From Lachnospiraceae bacterium (GTDB taxonomy: Bacteria > Bacillota > Clostridia > Lachnospirales > Lachnospiraceae): DNA of 64,000 nucleotides. The stretch's first letter is position 1. The number at the start of each line of letters is the position of its first letter. The notes under the pieces were generated by a model, which saw only the letters and a list, made by a program, of their open reading frames with translations, ran no database searches and was not told where the DNA came from. Made by a program: the position numbers and the translations under genes. The stretch lies in contig JAFUYB010000043.1 of NCBI GenBank assembly GCA_017470735.1, forward strand, positions 1-64,000, read 5' to 3'. Below, one piece after another: positions 54,024 through 62,923 of the stretch.

Positions 54024-54046
54024 TATTTAGAATGATCATTCTTATG
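53956..54046. repeat. Three phased repeats at the 5' end of the DUF4143 remnant
   Basis: Units start at 53956, 53988 and 54021 (spacing 32 and 33 bp). The first two share CATTTTTCGGAACGATCTTT and the next few bases; the third is diverged (CATTATTTAGAATGATCATT). On the minus strand the core reads TTCCGAAAAATG, which recalls TTCYAAAATG in the repeats before the intact DUF4143 gene at 15921-17231. Spacing and position are the same in both loci. Confidence 0.8.
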
Positions 54047-55007
54047 CAGCTTGCGCTTCCTGCGGTTTGCTGATCATTTTCTTCAAAACAAACGGAATGA
54101 ACGCGATATAATAAAATGTGTAAACAATGGAAAACAGCAGCTTTCCCCAGTGGGAGCCAAACATATCTGTCAATATAGGGCGGACATAATCCTTCATCAG
54201 TACCATCGGGATCAGCGCCGCCAGGCAGACCAGAATCCCTGCCATGCTGCTTCCCAAAGGCTCAAACCGGATCCAAGTCTTCTCCACATATCTTGCAATA
54301 ATAAAACCGATCATCTTCCCGATGTCGCCGTATCCGTCGATCATCATTTTCTGAGGGTCGACGAGGAGATTCCCCTCCGCGTCATAATCCATCGGATACG
54401 ATTTCACCGTGATGTAAATCAATGCCACACAGCAGAACAGAAAACCGGCAAGCAGCAATATATTTTCTTTTTCCGGATGCTCGTCCAGGTACGCAAAAAG
54501 CTTTGCCGTACCATACAGGCTCAATAGGGAAAGAAGGCATCCCACGCAGACATCCTGCGGCGTATGCACGCCGAGATAATTCCGCGAAAACATGAGCAGC
54601 GGTATGAACAGCGCGAAAAGAACAGAAAGCGGGCGAAGCTTTTCGTTCTTCCATGTATTGACCGCCATTCCTCCTGCAATCGGAGTCGCCGTGGTCGTAT
54701 GCCCGCTTGGAAAAGAATAGCCTGTCGCCGTCGTGATGGAGTCTCCCGCCGGAATGATGCGGCTGTCACGGATCCATGGCCGGTACACGCAGGCCGTCAG
54801 CTTGATCAAGGGCGTAAGCACCATGCAGAAATAATAAGATGTGAGCGTATAAAGCCCTCCTCTTTTGTCACGGTTCCAATAATAAAAGACCGCAAACAGT
54901 ATCAAATAATCCACCGCAAATGTGGATACCCATTCCATGAACGGGGTTAGCGCGTCGCCGGTATTGTTGCGCCATTCCTGCAGCATAAGTAAGTACTGAA
55001 TATCCAT
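54042..55007 (-). CDS. PAP2-family phosphatase
   Basis: A 321-residue membrane phosphatase. KLTACVYRPWIRD matches motif 1 (KxxxxxxRP), YSFPSGHTTTA motif 2 and RNYLGVHTPQDVCVG motif 3, all with the expected residues. Seven or more hydrophobic segments extend beyond the core. ATG 55007 has AAAGGAG six bases upstream; the longer frame to 55136 begins in the next gene. It may dephosphorylate undecaprenyl or phosphatidic substrates. Confidence 0.92.
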   Translation of the reverse strand: MDIQYLLMLQEWRNNTGDALTPFMEWVSTFAVDYLILFAVFYYWNRDKRGGLYTLTSYYFCMVLTPLIKLTACVYRPWIRDSRIIPAGDSITTATGYSFPSGHTTTATPIAGGMAVNTWKNEKLRPLSVLFALFIPLLMFSRNYLGVHTPQDVCVGCLLSLLSLYGTAKLFAYLDEHPEKENILLLAGFLFCCVALIYITVKSYPMDYDAEGNLLVDPQKMMIDGYGDIGKMIGFIIARYVEKTWIRFEPLGSSMAGILVCLAALIPMVLMKDYVRPILTDMFGSHWGKLLFSIVYTFYYIAFIPFVLKKMISKPQEAQAA

Positions 55008-55047
55008 TTGTTGCTCCTTTCCTCTTATCTTTGCATAACATTTCTGC

Positions 55048-58000
55048 CTATAGCTTCTTTTTCGCCGCCTGCGAGGCAGAGAGGATTTTGACCTCCTTGC
55101 CCCGCCCGGAATTTTCTTTCGCGAATAATTTGGCATAATGCTTTTCGGTACCGTCCGGCACGATAATCGTTTCCACCGATGAATCTTTCAGGCAGTTTTT
55201 CACGCCTTTTGCTGTAAGGTTCCGCGACTTGATCGTGAGTGTTTTTAAGTTGGTGCAACCGCAAAAAGCACTCTTTCCGATCCTTTTGACATTCTTGCCG
55301 ATGATGACGCTCGTCAGATTTTCATCGTTCGGGAAGGCATACGCGGAAACCGCCGTCACCTTGTAGGTCTTTTTGCCGATCTTCACCTTCGACGGCACTT
55401 TCGCCGTTTTCTTTTTGCTGCTTACCATGCAAAGGTCATAGCGGACGCTCTTCTTGCCTTTTACGACATAGGATGCCTTGCTGCCCTTGCTGCCGGCCGA
55501 ATAGGCATCATCCGAGGACAAGCTTGACGAGCTGCTTGAGTGACTGGTCGAAGTTGTGCCGGACGAGCTTCCTTTGGATGAACCGGACGAATTTCCTGCG
55601 GATGAGGTGTCAGTACCTTTGATGGTAAAGGTTACCGTCTTCGTTCCGCTGTAATCGCCTATGCCCTTGATCGTGACAGTCGCCTTACCGGCATTTATAT
55701 TGTCACTATAGGAAACCGTGTAATCCCGGTCTTCCACCAGCTCTTCGCTGTCAAATACCACGGTGACCCCGGGCTTCTTTGCCGTGCCGTCATAGGTGTA
55801 GCTGTCCTGAGAGAGCGTAACTTCGGCTCCGGCAATCGTCCCCGCCCCATGAATGGTAAATTCCGCGCTCGCGCTGCCTTTGCAGTTACCGCTTCCCGTG
55901 ACGGTCACGCTTGCCGTCGGTCCATAGATGTTGTTCGTATAGGACACGGAATAATTGGCAGCAGGTATCGTTTTGCCCTGATAAGAGACGCTCTCCAGCG
56001 GTTTCTTTGTCTTATAATCCCTGATGTAGCTGGCATCATCCGTTGCCAGATTCAAAGACACATCGGGATCGGAAAGATCAAGCTGGCTGATCGTAAAATG
56101 CGCCATGTTTCCGCTTCCGCTCTTGTATTTGCTGTCATTTGTAGGCACAATAACCACTCCCGCCGTACCCGCATTTTTGTTGTTGAAATAATTCACCGTG
56201 AAATCCGTACCCTCAGTCAATGTCGTCCCACCGTCCTTTACGGTAACGGATGGCTCATGTTCCTTTCCGTCGTAGGTATAGGAATCTTGCGACAAGGTAA
56301 GGGTGGTTAAACCCAGATCCTTTCCCTCTATTTTAAAACTCTGGTTTTTCGTTCCGGTATAATTGCCCGTGCCGGTGACGGTTACCATCGCTTCATCGCC
56401 TATATTTACATTATCGCTATAGTCGACAGTATAATCCACACCTCTTACCAGCTTTTTGCGGTTGGTATTGTTTGTCAAACCATCTTGGGTTGCTGCGTAA
56501 AATAAGGTGGTATTCGGTTTCTTTTCTGTTCCGTCATAGGTGTAAGTATAGCTGGCTGTATCCAGCCTTCCCGTAAAAATTGTAATTAAGTCAAAGCCCT
56601 CTTCATACGATCCTAACAGTAACATACTGTATTCAGCAAGATTTGCCTCGGCTATCGTAAAATTCGCCGTCTTTGTCCCGGCATAATTGCCCTTGCCGGT
56701 GACGGTCACCGTCGCTTCACCAGCGTTTATATTGTTGCTGTAAGATACGGTGTAGTTTGTATTTAATGTCAATATCTGATTGCCATCTTTTACGGTGACA
56801 GTCGGCACCTTTGCCGTACCATCATAGATATAAGAATGTTCTCCCAAGGTAATGTCCAACGAATCAACAGCCTTGGGGACTATCGTGAAATGGGTTGTAG
56901 CTTTTTTTTCATCGTAACGGCCTTTTCCTGTCACAGTCACAGTCGCCGTGCCGACATCTGTATTATTTGTACATTCAAAAGTATAATCATTGTTCTCAGT
57001 CAACAGACTTCCGTTAGTAGCCGTCTTCACAACAACTTCGTTGCTTTCCGGTGTTATCGCCAAGCCAGTATAGGTATATTCATCTTGACTAAGAGTAACA
57101 ATAAACTCGTCAACCTTAATATAAAAGTTAGCAGTCTGTGTTCCTTTATAGTTGTTTTTCCCCGTAACAGTCACGGTCGCTGTTCCCACATCGGTGTTGC
57201 CCGCATAATCAACAGTATAATCTGTATCTTTGCTTAGAGTTGTACCGTTTAAAGTCACAGTTACTGTCGGTGTCTTTGCCTGACCGTCGTGAATATATGT
57301 ATAGTCACTCAGCTTCACCACACTACCGGAAATATTTGCTTCACTAATCGTAAAGTTTTTCGTTGTCGAATTGTCATAATTTCCCTTGCCGGCTATGGTC
57401 ACAGTCGCCTCACCGGCATTGGTGTTATTGCTATAGGAAACAGTGTAATCCACGCCTTCTCTCAGCGTCTTTCCTGCATCTGTCACAGCCGCAGTCGGCT
57501 TCTTTGCCGTACCATCATAGGTATAGGTAGCCGGAGATAAAGAAACTGCCGCAGATGATATACTCTTACGCGTAATGGTAAAGGTCTTGGTGGCCTCGCC
57601 ATTATAATTGGTGACGCCCTTAACCGTGACCGTTGCAGTACCGGCATCAACATTGTTGCTATAGGCTACGGAAAAGTCCGTTCCACTGGCTAATGTTTTG
57701 TTGCCTATTGTAACCGTAACCGTCGGCTTTTTTGCCGTACCATCATAAACAAAGGGACCACTGCCTAGGGAAATATTTTCTGCCTTTATGGTTCCACTTG
57801 GCAAAATCAAAAACTTCGTCTCAATGCTGCCTGTACAGTTACTGCCATCCTGCGCTTTTACTGTAACAGTAGCCGTTCCAATTCTGGAATTGTTACTATA
57901 TTCAACAGTATAATCCACATTCTTTGTCAGCGTCGCGTTACCGTATGTTACAGTGGTCTCCGGTGCCCTGGTTGACTCATCGATATAATATGAATCTCGA

Positions 58001-59817
58001 TCCAGCTTCACCGAACAATTTGAAAGGTCCAATTTGTTGATCGTAAAATTCGCTGTTTGTGACCCGGTACAATTATTCCCCTTCGCCTTCACGGTCACGG
58101 TCGCGGTCGCATTACCCACAGCCGTATTATTGCTGTAGGAGACATCATAATTACTGTTATCCAAATCCCTGCCATTGTAGGATACCGTAACGGCCGGCTC
58201 CTTTGCCGTGCCGTCGTATGTGCAGCTTTCCGGGGACAGCGTGATGCCCGTCTCTGCAAGCGAAAGCTGGAGAATCCTAAATTTCGTCTCGATCGTTCCG
58301 GTGTAATTGCCCTTTCCGGTGACCGTCGCCGTTGCCTTGTTACCAGGATTATCTGCATCCGTATTGTTGCTGTAGGAAACACTATAGTCCGTTCCCTTTG
58401 TCAGCTTCTTGCCACCACATTGCACGGTAGGCTCCGGCTTTTGGGGCGAGCCATCATAGGTACCGGATCCAATAGAAATGGATGAACCAGCACTGTTTAG
58501 GGATTTCGGCTCAATGGTAAAGCTCGTGACAAGCTCAATATACCGCAAACCACCGCCATAGTCCGTTACCACAAAATGTACACTTGCCTCGCCGGCGTTG
58601 ACATTGTTCTTGTATGAGAGTTCCGTATAGTTACAATAACTGGAGCCATCTATCTTTAAATTTTGGATCACCGGCTCTTTTGGCTTACCATCATAGGTCA
58701 GCGTGGCAGGCGACGGAAGCACCAGATCATAAGTATAAGTATTATAGTTTCCTTTGTATTCCAAAGACGCAATCAGCTCGCCCGAAACCTCCTTAAAAGA
58801 AGCAACCAGGTAACTTGAAAACGCTGTCGCCGTAAAGGATGTTCCAGCTTCTGTGATCTCATCCACATCCGAAGCCGACAGCTCCTCGGCATTGCCGGCA
58901 TCGTCAATGTGGACGACTGTCAGTTCGCCGTCTTCGAGAGGGGTATCCAGCGACAGGCTGACATTGACCTCGCCGCCCTCGTATGGTTCGACTTCGTTGC
59001 CCTGCGTATCGTAAAATGTGATGTCCGCGCCCGTCGCGTCCACGACCTCGCCATCCACGGCATCCGCTGCCGCATCCATCGCTTCTTCTTTGGACAGGTC
59101 TGTCGCCTGCATCATCACGCCCTCCGGGAAGACATTTTCCCCGAAGCTTGCGGACACCATAATGCCGCCTGCCGTCCGGCAGGATACGGATCCTTCCGGC
59201 ATCGCTGCCGGCTGTTCTTCCGTAGCTTCCGCGGTTTCGTCGGGAACGGCTGGCTCCTCTTCTTTTATTTCTGCCGCTTCACCCTCCTCCGGGGCAGCTT
59301 CCGCCGGTTCATCCGCAGCGGTTTCTTCCGCAGGCAGTTCCGTCGTCTCCGCAGCATTTCCATCCGCGGCAGTCTCCGCTGCCTCCGTGTCCTCTACTGT
59401 GGATTCCGTGGCGGTATCGGGATTGTCTGCCGCTTCATCAGCATCATCCTCATCCGAAGCTTCCCCCCCATCGGCGGACAGATCCTCTTCGGAAGCAGCG
59501 TCCTCGTCTTCCGCTTCTTCGCTGTCCGCAGGTTCCTCTTCGTCCGAAGTATCTGTATCAGAGTCCTCTGCATCGGAATCCTCCGGATCAGACTCATCCT
59601 CGTCTAACATCGCAAGCTCATTCGGGTTCTCTTCTTCAGTATCCTCTTCGGAAAAGCTGGCATCTTCGGCATCCTCCGTATCGCTTTCCGCATTGTAAGG
59701 ATCTCCCACCACAATTCCGCGGGTCGGCATGATACCCGTACCCCACAGCGCGCCGAAAACAAGAGCCAATGCTATGCATAAAGCAAATGTCCGCTTTCCA
59801 CCCTTACGCATTTTCAT
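55048..59817 (-). CDS. Large secreted repeat protein with LRR end
   Basis: A 1589-residue surface or secreted protein. A signal peptide (residues 1-35, hydrophobic core LCIALALVFGALWGTG) is followed by about 165 residues extremely rich in Asp, Glu, Ala and Thr. A 130-residue globular part (SCRTAGGIMVSASF onward) precedes about 13 tandem repeats of 75-100 residues with the pattern YTYDGTAKKPTVTV ... DYTVSYSNNTNAGTATVTV ... GNYTGT. The Ser-rich linker leads to a BspA-like LRR_5 end (LTSVIIGKNVKRIGKSAFCG, NLKTLTI). No LPXTG or membrane anchor is seen. It is probably an adhesin or matrix protein. AGGAGG precedes ATG 59817. Confidence 0.9.
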   Translation of the reverse strand: MKMRKGGKRTFALCIALALVFGALWGTGIMPTRGIVVGDPYNAESDTEDAEDASFSEEDTEEENPNELAMLDEDESDPEDSDAEDSDTDTSDEEEPADSEEAEDEDAASEEDLSADGGEASDEDDADEAADNPDTATESTVEDTEAAETAADGNAAETTELPAEETAADEPAEAAPEEGEAAEIKEEEPAVPDETAEATEEQPAAMPEGSVSCRTAGGIMVSASFGENVFPEGVMMQATDLSKEEAMDAAADAVDGEVVDATGADITFYDTQGNEVEPYEGGEVNVSLSLDTPLEDGELTVVHIDDAGNAEELSASDVDEITEAGTSFTATAFSSYLVASFKEVSGELIASLEYKGNYNTYTYDLVLPSPATLTYDGKPKEPVIQNLKIDGSSYCNYTELSYKNNVNAGEASVHFVVTDYGGGLRYIELVTSFTIEPKSLNSAGSSISIGSGTYDGSPQKPEPTVQCGGKKLTKGTDYSVSYSNNTDADNPGNKATATVTGKGNYTGTIETKFRILQLSLAETGITLSPESCTYDGTAKEPAVTVSYNGRDLDNSNYDVSYSNNTAVGNATATVTVKAKGNNCTGSQTANFTINKLDLSNCSVKLDRDSYYIDESTRAPETTVTYGNATLTKNVDYTVEYSNNSRIGTATVTVKAQDGSNCTGSIETKFLILPSGTIKAENISLGSGPFVYDGTAKKPTVTVTIGNKTLASGTDFSVAYSNNVDAGTATVTVKGVTNYNGEATKTFTITRKSISSAAVSLSPATYTYDGTAKKPTAAVTDAGKTLREGVDYTVSYSNNTNAGEATVTIAGKGNYDNSTTKNFTISEANISGSVVKLSDYTYIHDGQAKTPTVTVTLNGTTLSKDTDYTVDYAGNTDVGTATVTVTGKNNYKGTQTANFYIKVDEFIVTLSQDEYTYTGLAITPESNEVVVKTATNGSLLTENNDYTFECTNNTDVGTATVTVTGKGRYDEKKATTHFTIVPKAVDSLDITLGEHSYIYDGTAKVPTVTVKDGNQILTLNTNYTVSYSNNINAGEATVTVTGKGNYAGTKTANFTIAEANLAEYSMLLLGSYEEGFDLITIFTGRLDTASYTYTYDGTEKKPNTTLFYAATQDGLTNNTNRKKLVRGVDYTVDYSDNVNIGDEAMVTVTGTGNYTGTKNQSFKIEGKDLGLTTLTLSQDSYTYDGKEHEPSVTVKDGGTTLTEGTDFTVNYFNNKNAGTAGVVIVPTNDSKYKSGSGNMAHFTISQLDLSDPDVSLNLATDDASYIRDYKTKKPLESVSYQGKTIPAANYSVSYTNNIYGPTASVTVTGSGNCKGSASAEFTIHGAGTIAGAEVTLSQDSYTYDGTAKKPGVTVVFDSEELVEDRDYTVSYSDNINAGKATVTIKGIGDYSGTKTVTFTIKGTDTSSAGNSSGSSKGSSSGTTSTSHSSSSSSLSSDDAYSAGSKGSKASYVVKGKKSVRYDLCMVSSKKKTAKVPSKVKIGKKTYKVTAVSAYAFPNDENLTSVIIGKNVKRIGKSAFCGCTNLKTLTIKSRNLTAKGVKNCLKDSSVETIIVPDGTEKHYAKLFAKENSGRGKEVKILSASQAAKKKL

Positions 59818-59937
59818 CCGATTCCTCCTAATGATCCTTCTTAACTCCTTGAACCCCCATTATACAGTACCCCGTCCAACAAATGTCCAATATATAGTGT
59901 CGGTTAAGCTGCACAGCCCACTATTTGGCTTTTCCTA

Positions 59938-60462
59938 TCACGGCAGCAAGCCCTCGATCTCGGACAGATCGTTGTCCCCATGCGCGATGCCGGTAAGCAG
60001 CGCGGCATACGGCTCTGCCGCCTGCAGCGCGTGCGCCGCGGAAATGTTCATCTGCCGCAGCATGGCTTCCTCCGAAAGCTCCTTTGGCATCTGCGCCATC
60101 ACCTTAAACACCAGCATGGTTCCATTGGAACTGACCGCGAAGCAGCCCGCCGGAAGGTAAAAATTGAGCTTGCCGACCGCTTCAAAGAGCTTCGGCAAAT
60201 GCGCCTGCTCCAATTCCTCGTCCAGCGTAACAACGGACGCGAAATACACCACATCCTCCGCCCCGGTATCTTCCAGATCCATAAAGAAAAATTCCGCCAG
60301 CGCGTCATCCCCGTCCCTTCCGAAATCATCAACCGCGACACGCAGGATATCCGTCGCGCCGCCCGTCTCTTCCTTCAGGAAAAGCTCCGCCGGCATATCC
60401 CCGTCCACAAAGTCATCCATCAGATTGCGCAACAGTCTGTCCTGCTTTTCTCTCTTGTCCAT
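59938..60462 (-). CDS. Small acidic protein, possibly YbjN/chaperone-like
   Basis: A 174-residue acidic protein of unknown family. The alternating strand-helix pattern (DILRVAVDDFGRDGDDALAE, VVYFASVVTLDEE, FYLPAGCFAVSSNGTMLVFK) resembles YbjN/type III chaperone-like folds. GGAGACAG lies before the ATG at 60462. It is the last of three genes, 22 bp after the 793-residue protein, and may help assemble or store it. Function is inferred from shape and context only. Confidence 0.6.
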   Translation of the reverse strand: MDKREKQDRLLRNLMDDFVDGDMPAELFLKEETGGATDILRVAVDDFGRDGDDALAEFFFMDLEDTGAEDVVYFASVVTLDEELEQAHLPKLFEAVGKLNFYLPAGCFAVSSNGTMLVFKVMAQMPKELSEEAMLRQMNISAAHALQAAEPYAALLTGIAHGDNDLSEIEGLLP

Positions 60463-60484
60463 TGCTGTCTCCTTCTAATTCTCA

Positions 60485-62866
60485 TTATGCCAGCTTTGCC
60501 ATCAGCGCGTCCACGGTCGGATACGGCTTGGCATTCGCGTTCGTCGGATAGACCGGCCGGATCTTCAACGCTTTCGCGATCGGCACGAATTCATTGTTTA
60601 CCTGCATATATTCGGGATCGTTGTTCGCAATGTCCGCTGTTGTGAACATCGAACCGTCCCGCTTGAAAAACAGCTTGCGGTACAGCATTTGCGCGTACTG
60701 ACGGACAATGTAATTGTACGCGCTTTCCACATTGCGGCAGTCGATCCGCGCCAAAAGCTCGTAGCGCACCTGCTCCCGCAGGGCTTTTTCATCCTTGATG
60801 CCGTATTGTTTGATCTGATCTTTCCAGTTTGCCCCTAAAGATGCTTTGACCGCGTTCATCACCTGATCCAGCCCGATGTAATCATCCACGGCTTTCTTGC
60901 GGTTCTTTCTTTTTATTGCCCACTTCGTGATCGTAGACACCCATCCCAGGACAAAGCCGGCGGTGGAAATGATCGCTCCGGCGAGCGCTCCCGCGCCGGT
61001 CAGCGTCAGGATGCCGCCGGTCACCTTTAACGCGCCGGCCACCATATCCAGACCCGCACCGACCTTCTGCGCCGCGAAATCCCTGTTCAGCTTTTTCTGC
61101 AGATTCAGCTCCCGGCGGTCGTCATTGGACATCTCTTCCGCGTGTCCCTGCTGCGCAAATGCCTGCTGCTTTCTCTGCGCGTAGGCATTGACCGAAGACG
61201 ACATATGCTTCTGGCTGTTGTTCGCCCGGACCATATTGGTAATGCCCATGCCAATATCCACCGCGCCGGTCACGACGCTGGCGTAGGCTCCCACCGTCTT
61301 GGTGACTCCCGTCGTAACCTCCTTGCTGACTTCGCCGCCCTTTTCGATGAAATTGATGCCCGCTTCACCCAGAATATTCACGACTCCGGTGCCCGTATCG
61401 CTGACGCTCGTAGCCAGCTTGTTGATCGCGCCGATGATATTGATGGCGTTCGTAGAACCCATGTTGGTCGCCCAGCTCCGCTTGATCGTGATCAGCTCCG
61501 CGACCAGCCCGATCAGCGTGGTCACTCCCATCAATGTGGACAGACCATTGCTGGAATATTCTATGCCGGACGATAAAGAATCCCCCAGCTCCCACGAGAA
61601 ATAATTTTTCCCTTCGTTCTTTGCCTCCTTCAGCGGCAGCTTCGCATATTTTTTCGCAAAATCATTGATCTCGCCCGTGGTACTTTTGACGCTCTTCGCC
61701 TTACTCGTTTTTTTCTTTACCGCTTCTCTCATTCCCCGGGGCAGCTCCCCATAAACGCCCTTGACTGCTTTGTCCGCGGCAATCAGCCTGCGAAACGCGT
61801 TTCCCACCCCCTGCGCGGAATTGGCAAGAGCCGTATTGTCCGCCTCGGTCCTTGTCCCTTTTGATTCCATCTGCGCCAAAAGCTTCTGATGATCCTTTAG
61901 AGTACGCAAAAGACCGTCTGCCGCCAGCTCCCGCTCCGCAACGATCGCCTCTTCCTGCCCTTGTCCGAAGTTGTTTTCCGGATTGCCGTTTTGAGGGCCT
62001 TGCGCATTGGCGTTCTGCTGCCCGGCGTTGGCGTTCTCCTGTCCGTTTTCCTGCTGATCCTGCTGGTCCTGCGCCGCCTGCACGACCGGATCGGCCTGGG
62101 GCGCGGGCGGCACAAAGGCATCCGGCTCCTGCCCCGTGTAGGCGCGGAACTGCGCGCTAAAGGCTGATGACGCATGAGCCGCGTCCTCCAGCTTCTTCCA
62201 GTACACCTCGTCTCCAAGTCTCTTCCACAGCTTGAGCCTGGACGCGACCATCTGCTCCTTAAATGCCGCGAGGTCGGGGACATAATCGTCCGCCTGCGCG
62301 GAGTAAAAGTCCACATCCGTCGGATTTTTGCGCTTCTTTTTTTCTATGAGATAATACATGAACAGCTTTTCCCGGTCAGTCTTGCGCAGGATGCCATTAA
62401 TGAAAGCCTGGTGCCTTGGCTTGCCGTTGCGGTACATCCACTGGGCTATGGCGTTCAGCCCCGCTTTCTGCGCCTGCGTCACCTCCCTCGTCCCGGCGTA
62501 AGCGCTGCTATCCTGCTTCGTCAGGGCGGAATTTTCATCCATCGCGTTGGAGAGCATATTGCCCTGCGGCCGTTCCATCGGCACCGCTCCAAAATAGGAA
62601 CTGAAAGCGGCCAAAAGCTCATCGGAATCCATATCCCTGCCCCGCTGCTGGGGCTGCAGGGCACGGTACGCCTCAATCGTCGCGCGGTAGGTGTTTAAGA
62701 AGGTAAGGGTCTGATCGTAGCCTGCTCCGCCGTCAAGCCCTCTGACACGCTGATACTGCTTTTGCTGCTTTTTAAACAGCGCCGCGGCCTTTCTCATATC
62801 TTTTTTTGTGTTTTCGATCCTTCTGCGCTCCTCACGCGCCGCCTGGGCTGCTGCATTTCTCGGCAT
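60485..62866 (-). CDS. 793-residue protein with hydrophobic segments, effector-like
   Basis: Not a recognised family. Residues 1-45 are a highly charged helix; about 265-315 are a Gln/Asn-rich linker. A central zone has hydrophobic stretches (LSTLMGVTTLIGLVAELITI near 455; TTGVTKTVGAYASVVTGAVD; and LKVTGGILTLTGAGALAGAI, near 660) of the glycine-zipper kind seen in pore-forming or membrane-inserting proteins. The C-terminus is helical and basic. Adjacent ATPase and chaperone-like genes suggest a secreted or injected cargo, not a housekeeping protein. Start ATG 62866 has AAAGGAGA. Confidence 0.65.
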   Translation of the reverse strand: MPRNAAAQAAREERRRIENTKKDMRKAAALFKKQQKQYQRVRGLDGGAGYDQTLTFLNTYRATIEAYRALQPQQRGRDMDSDELLAAFSSYFGAVPMERPQGNMLSNAMDENSALTKQDSSAYAGTREVTQAQKAGLNAIAQWMYRNGKPRHQAFINGILRKTDREKLFMYYLIEKKKRKNPTDVDFYSAQADDYVPDLAAFKEQMVASRLKLWKRLGDEVYWKKLEDAAHASSAFSAQFRAYTGQEPDAFVPPAPQADPVVQAAQDQQDQQENGQENANAGQQNANAQGPQNGNPENNFGQGQEEAIVAERELAADGLLRTLKDHQKLLAQMESKGTRTEADNTALANSAQGVGNAFRRLIAADKAVKGVYGELPRGMREAVKKKTSKAKSVKSTTGEINDFAKKYAKLPLKEAKNEGKNYFSWELGDSLSSGIEYSSNGLSTLMGVTTLIGLVAELITIKRSWATNMGSTNAINIIGAINKLATSVSDTGTGVVNILGEAGINFIEKGGEVSKEVTTGVTKTVGAYASVVTGAVDIGMGITNMVRANNSQKHMSSSVNAYAQRKQQAFAQQGHAEEMSNDDRRELNLQKKLNRDFAAQKVGAGLDMVAGALKVTGGILTLTGAGALAGAIISTAGFVLGWVSTITKWAIKRKNRKKAVDDYIGLDQVMNAVKASLGANWKDQIKQYGIKDEKALREQVRYELLARIDCRNVESAYNYIVRQYAQMLYRKLFFKRDGSMFTTADIANNDPEYMQVNNEFVPIAKALKIRPVYPTNANAKPYPTVDALMAKLA

Positions 62867-62923
62867 AATGTCTCCTTTCCCCTTATGAATCCGCGCTTAA
62901 AAAATCCAGATGATCCTTTCCGA

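Noticed and set aside
59018-59698. Plus-strand Ser/Ala-rich frame (226 codons) resembling a serine-rich surface protein
   Set aside because: It is the complement of the Asp/Glu/Ala-rich part of the large secreted protein; the low-complexity DNA creates the pattern.
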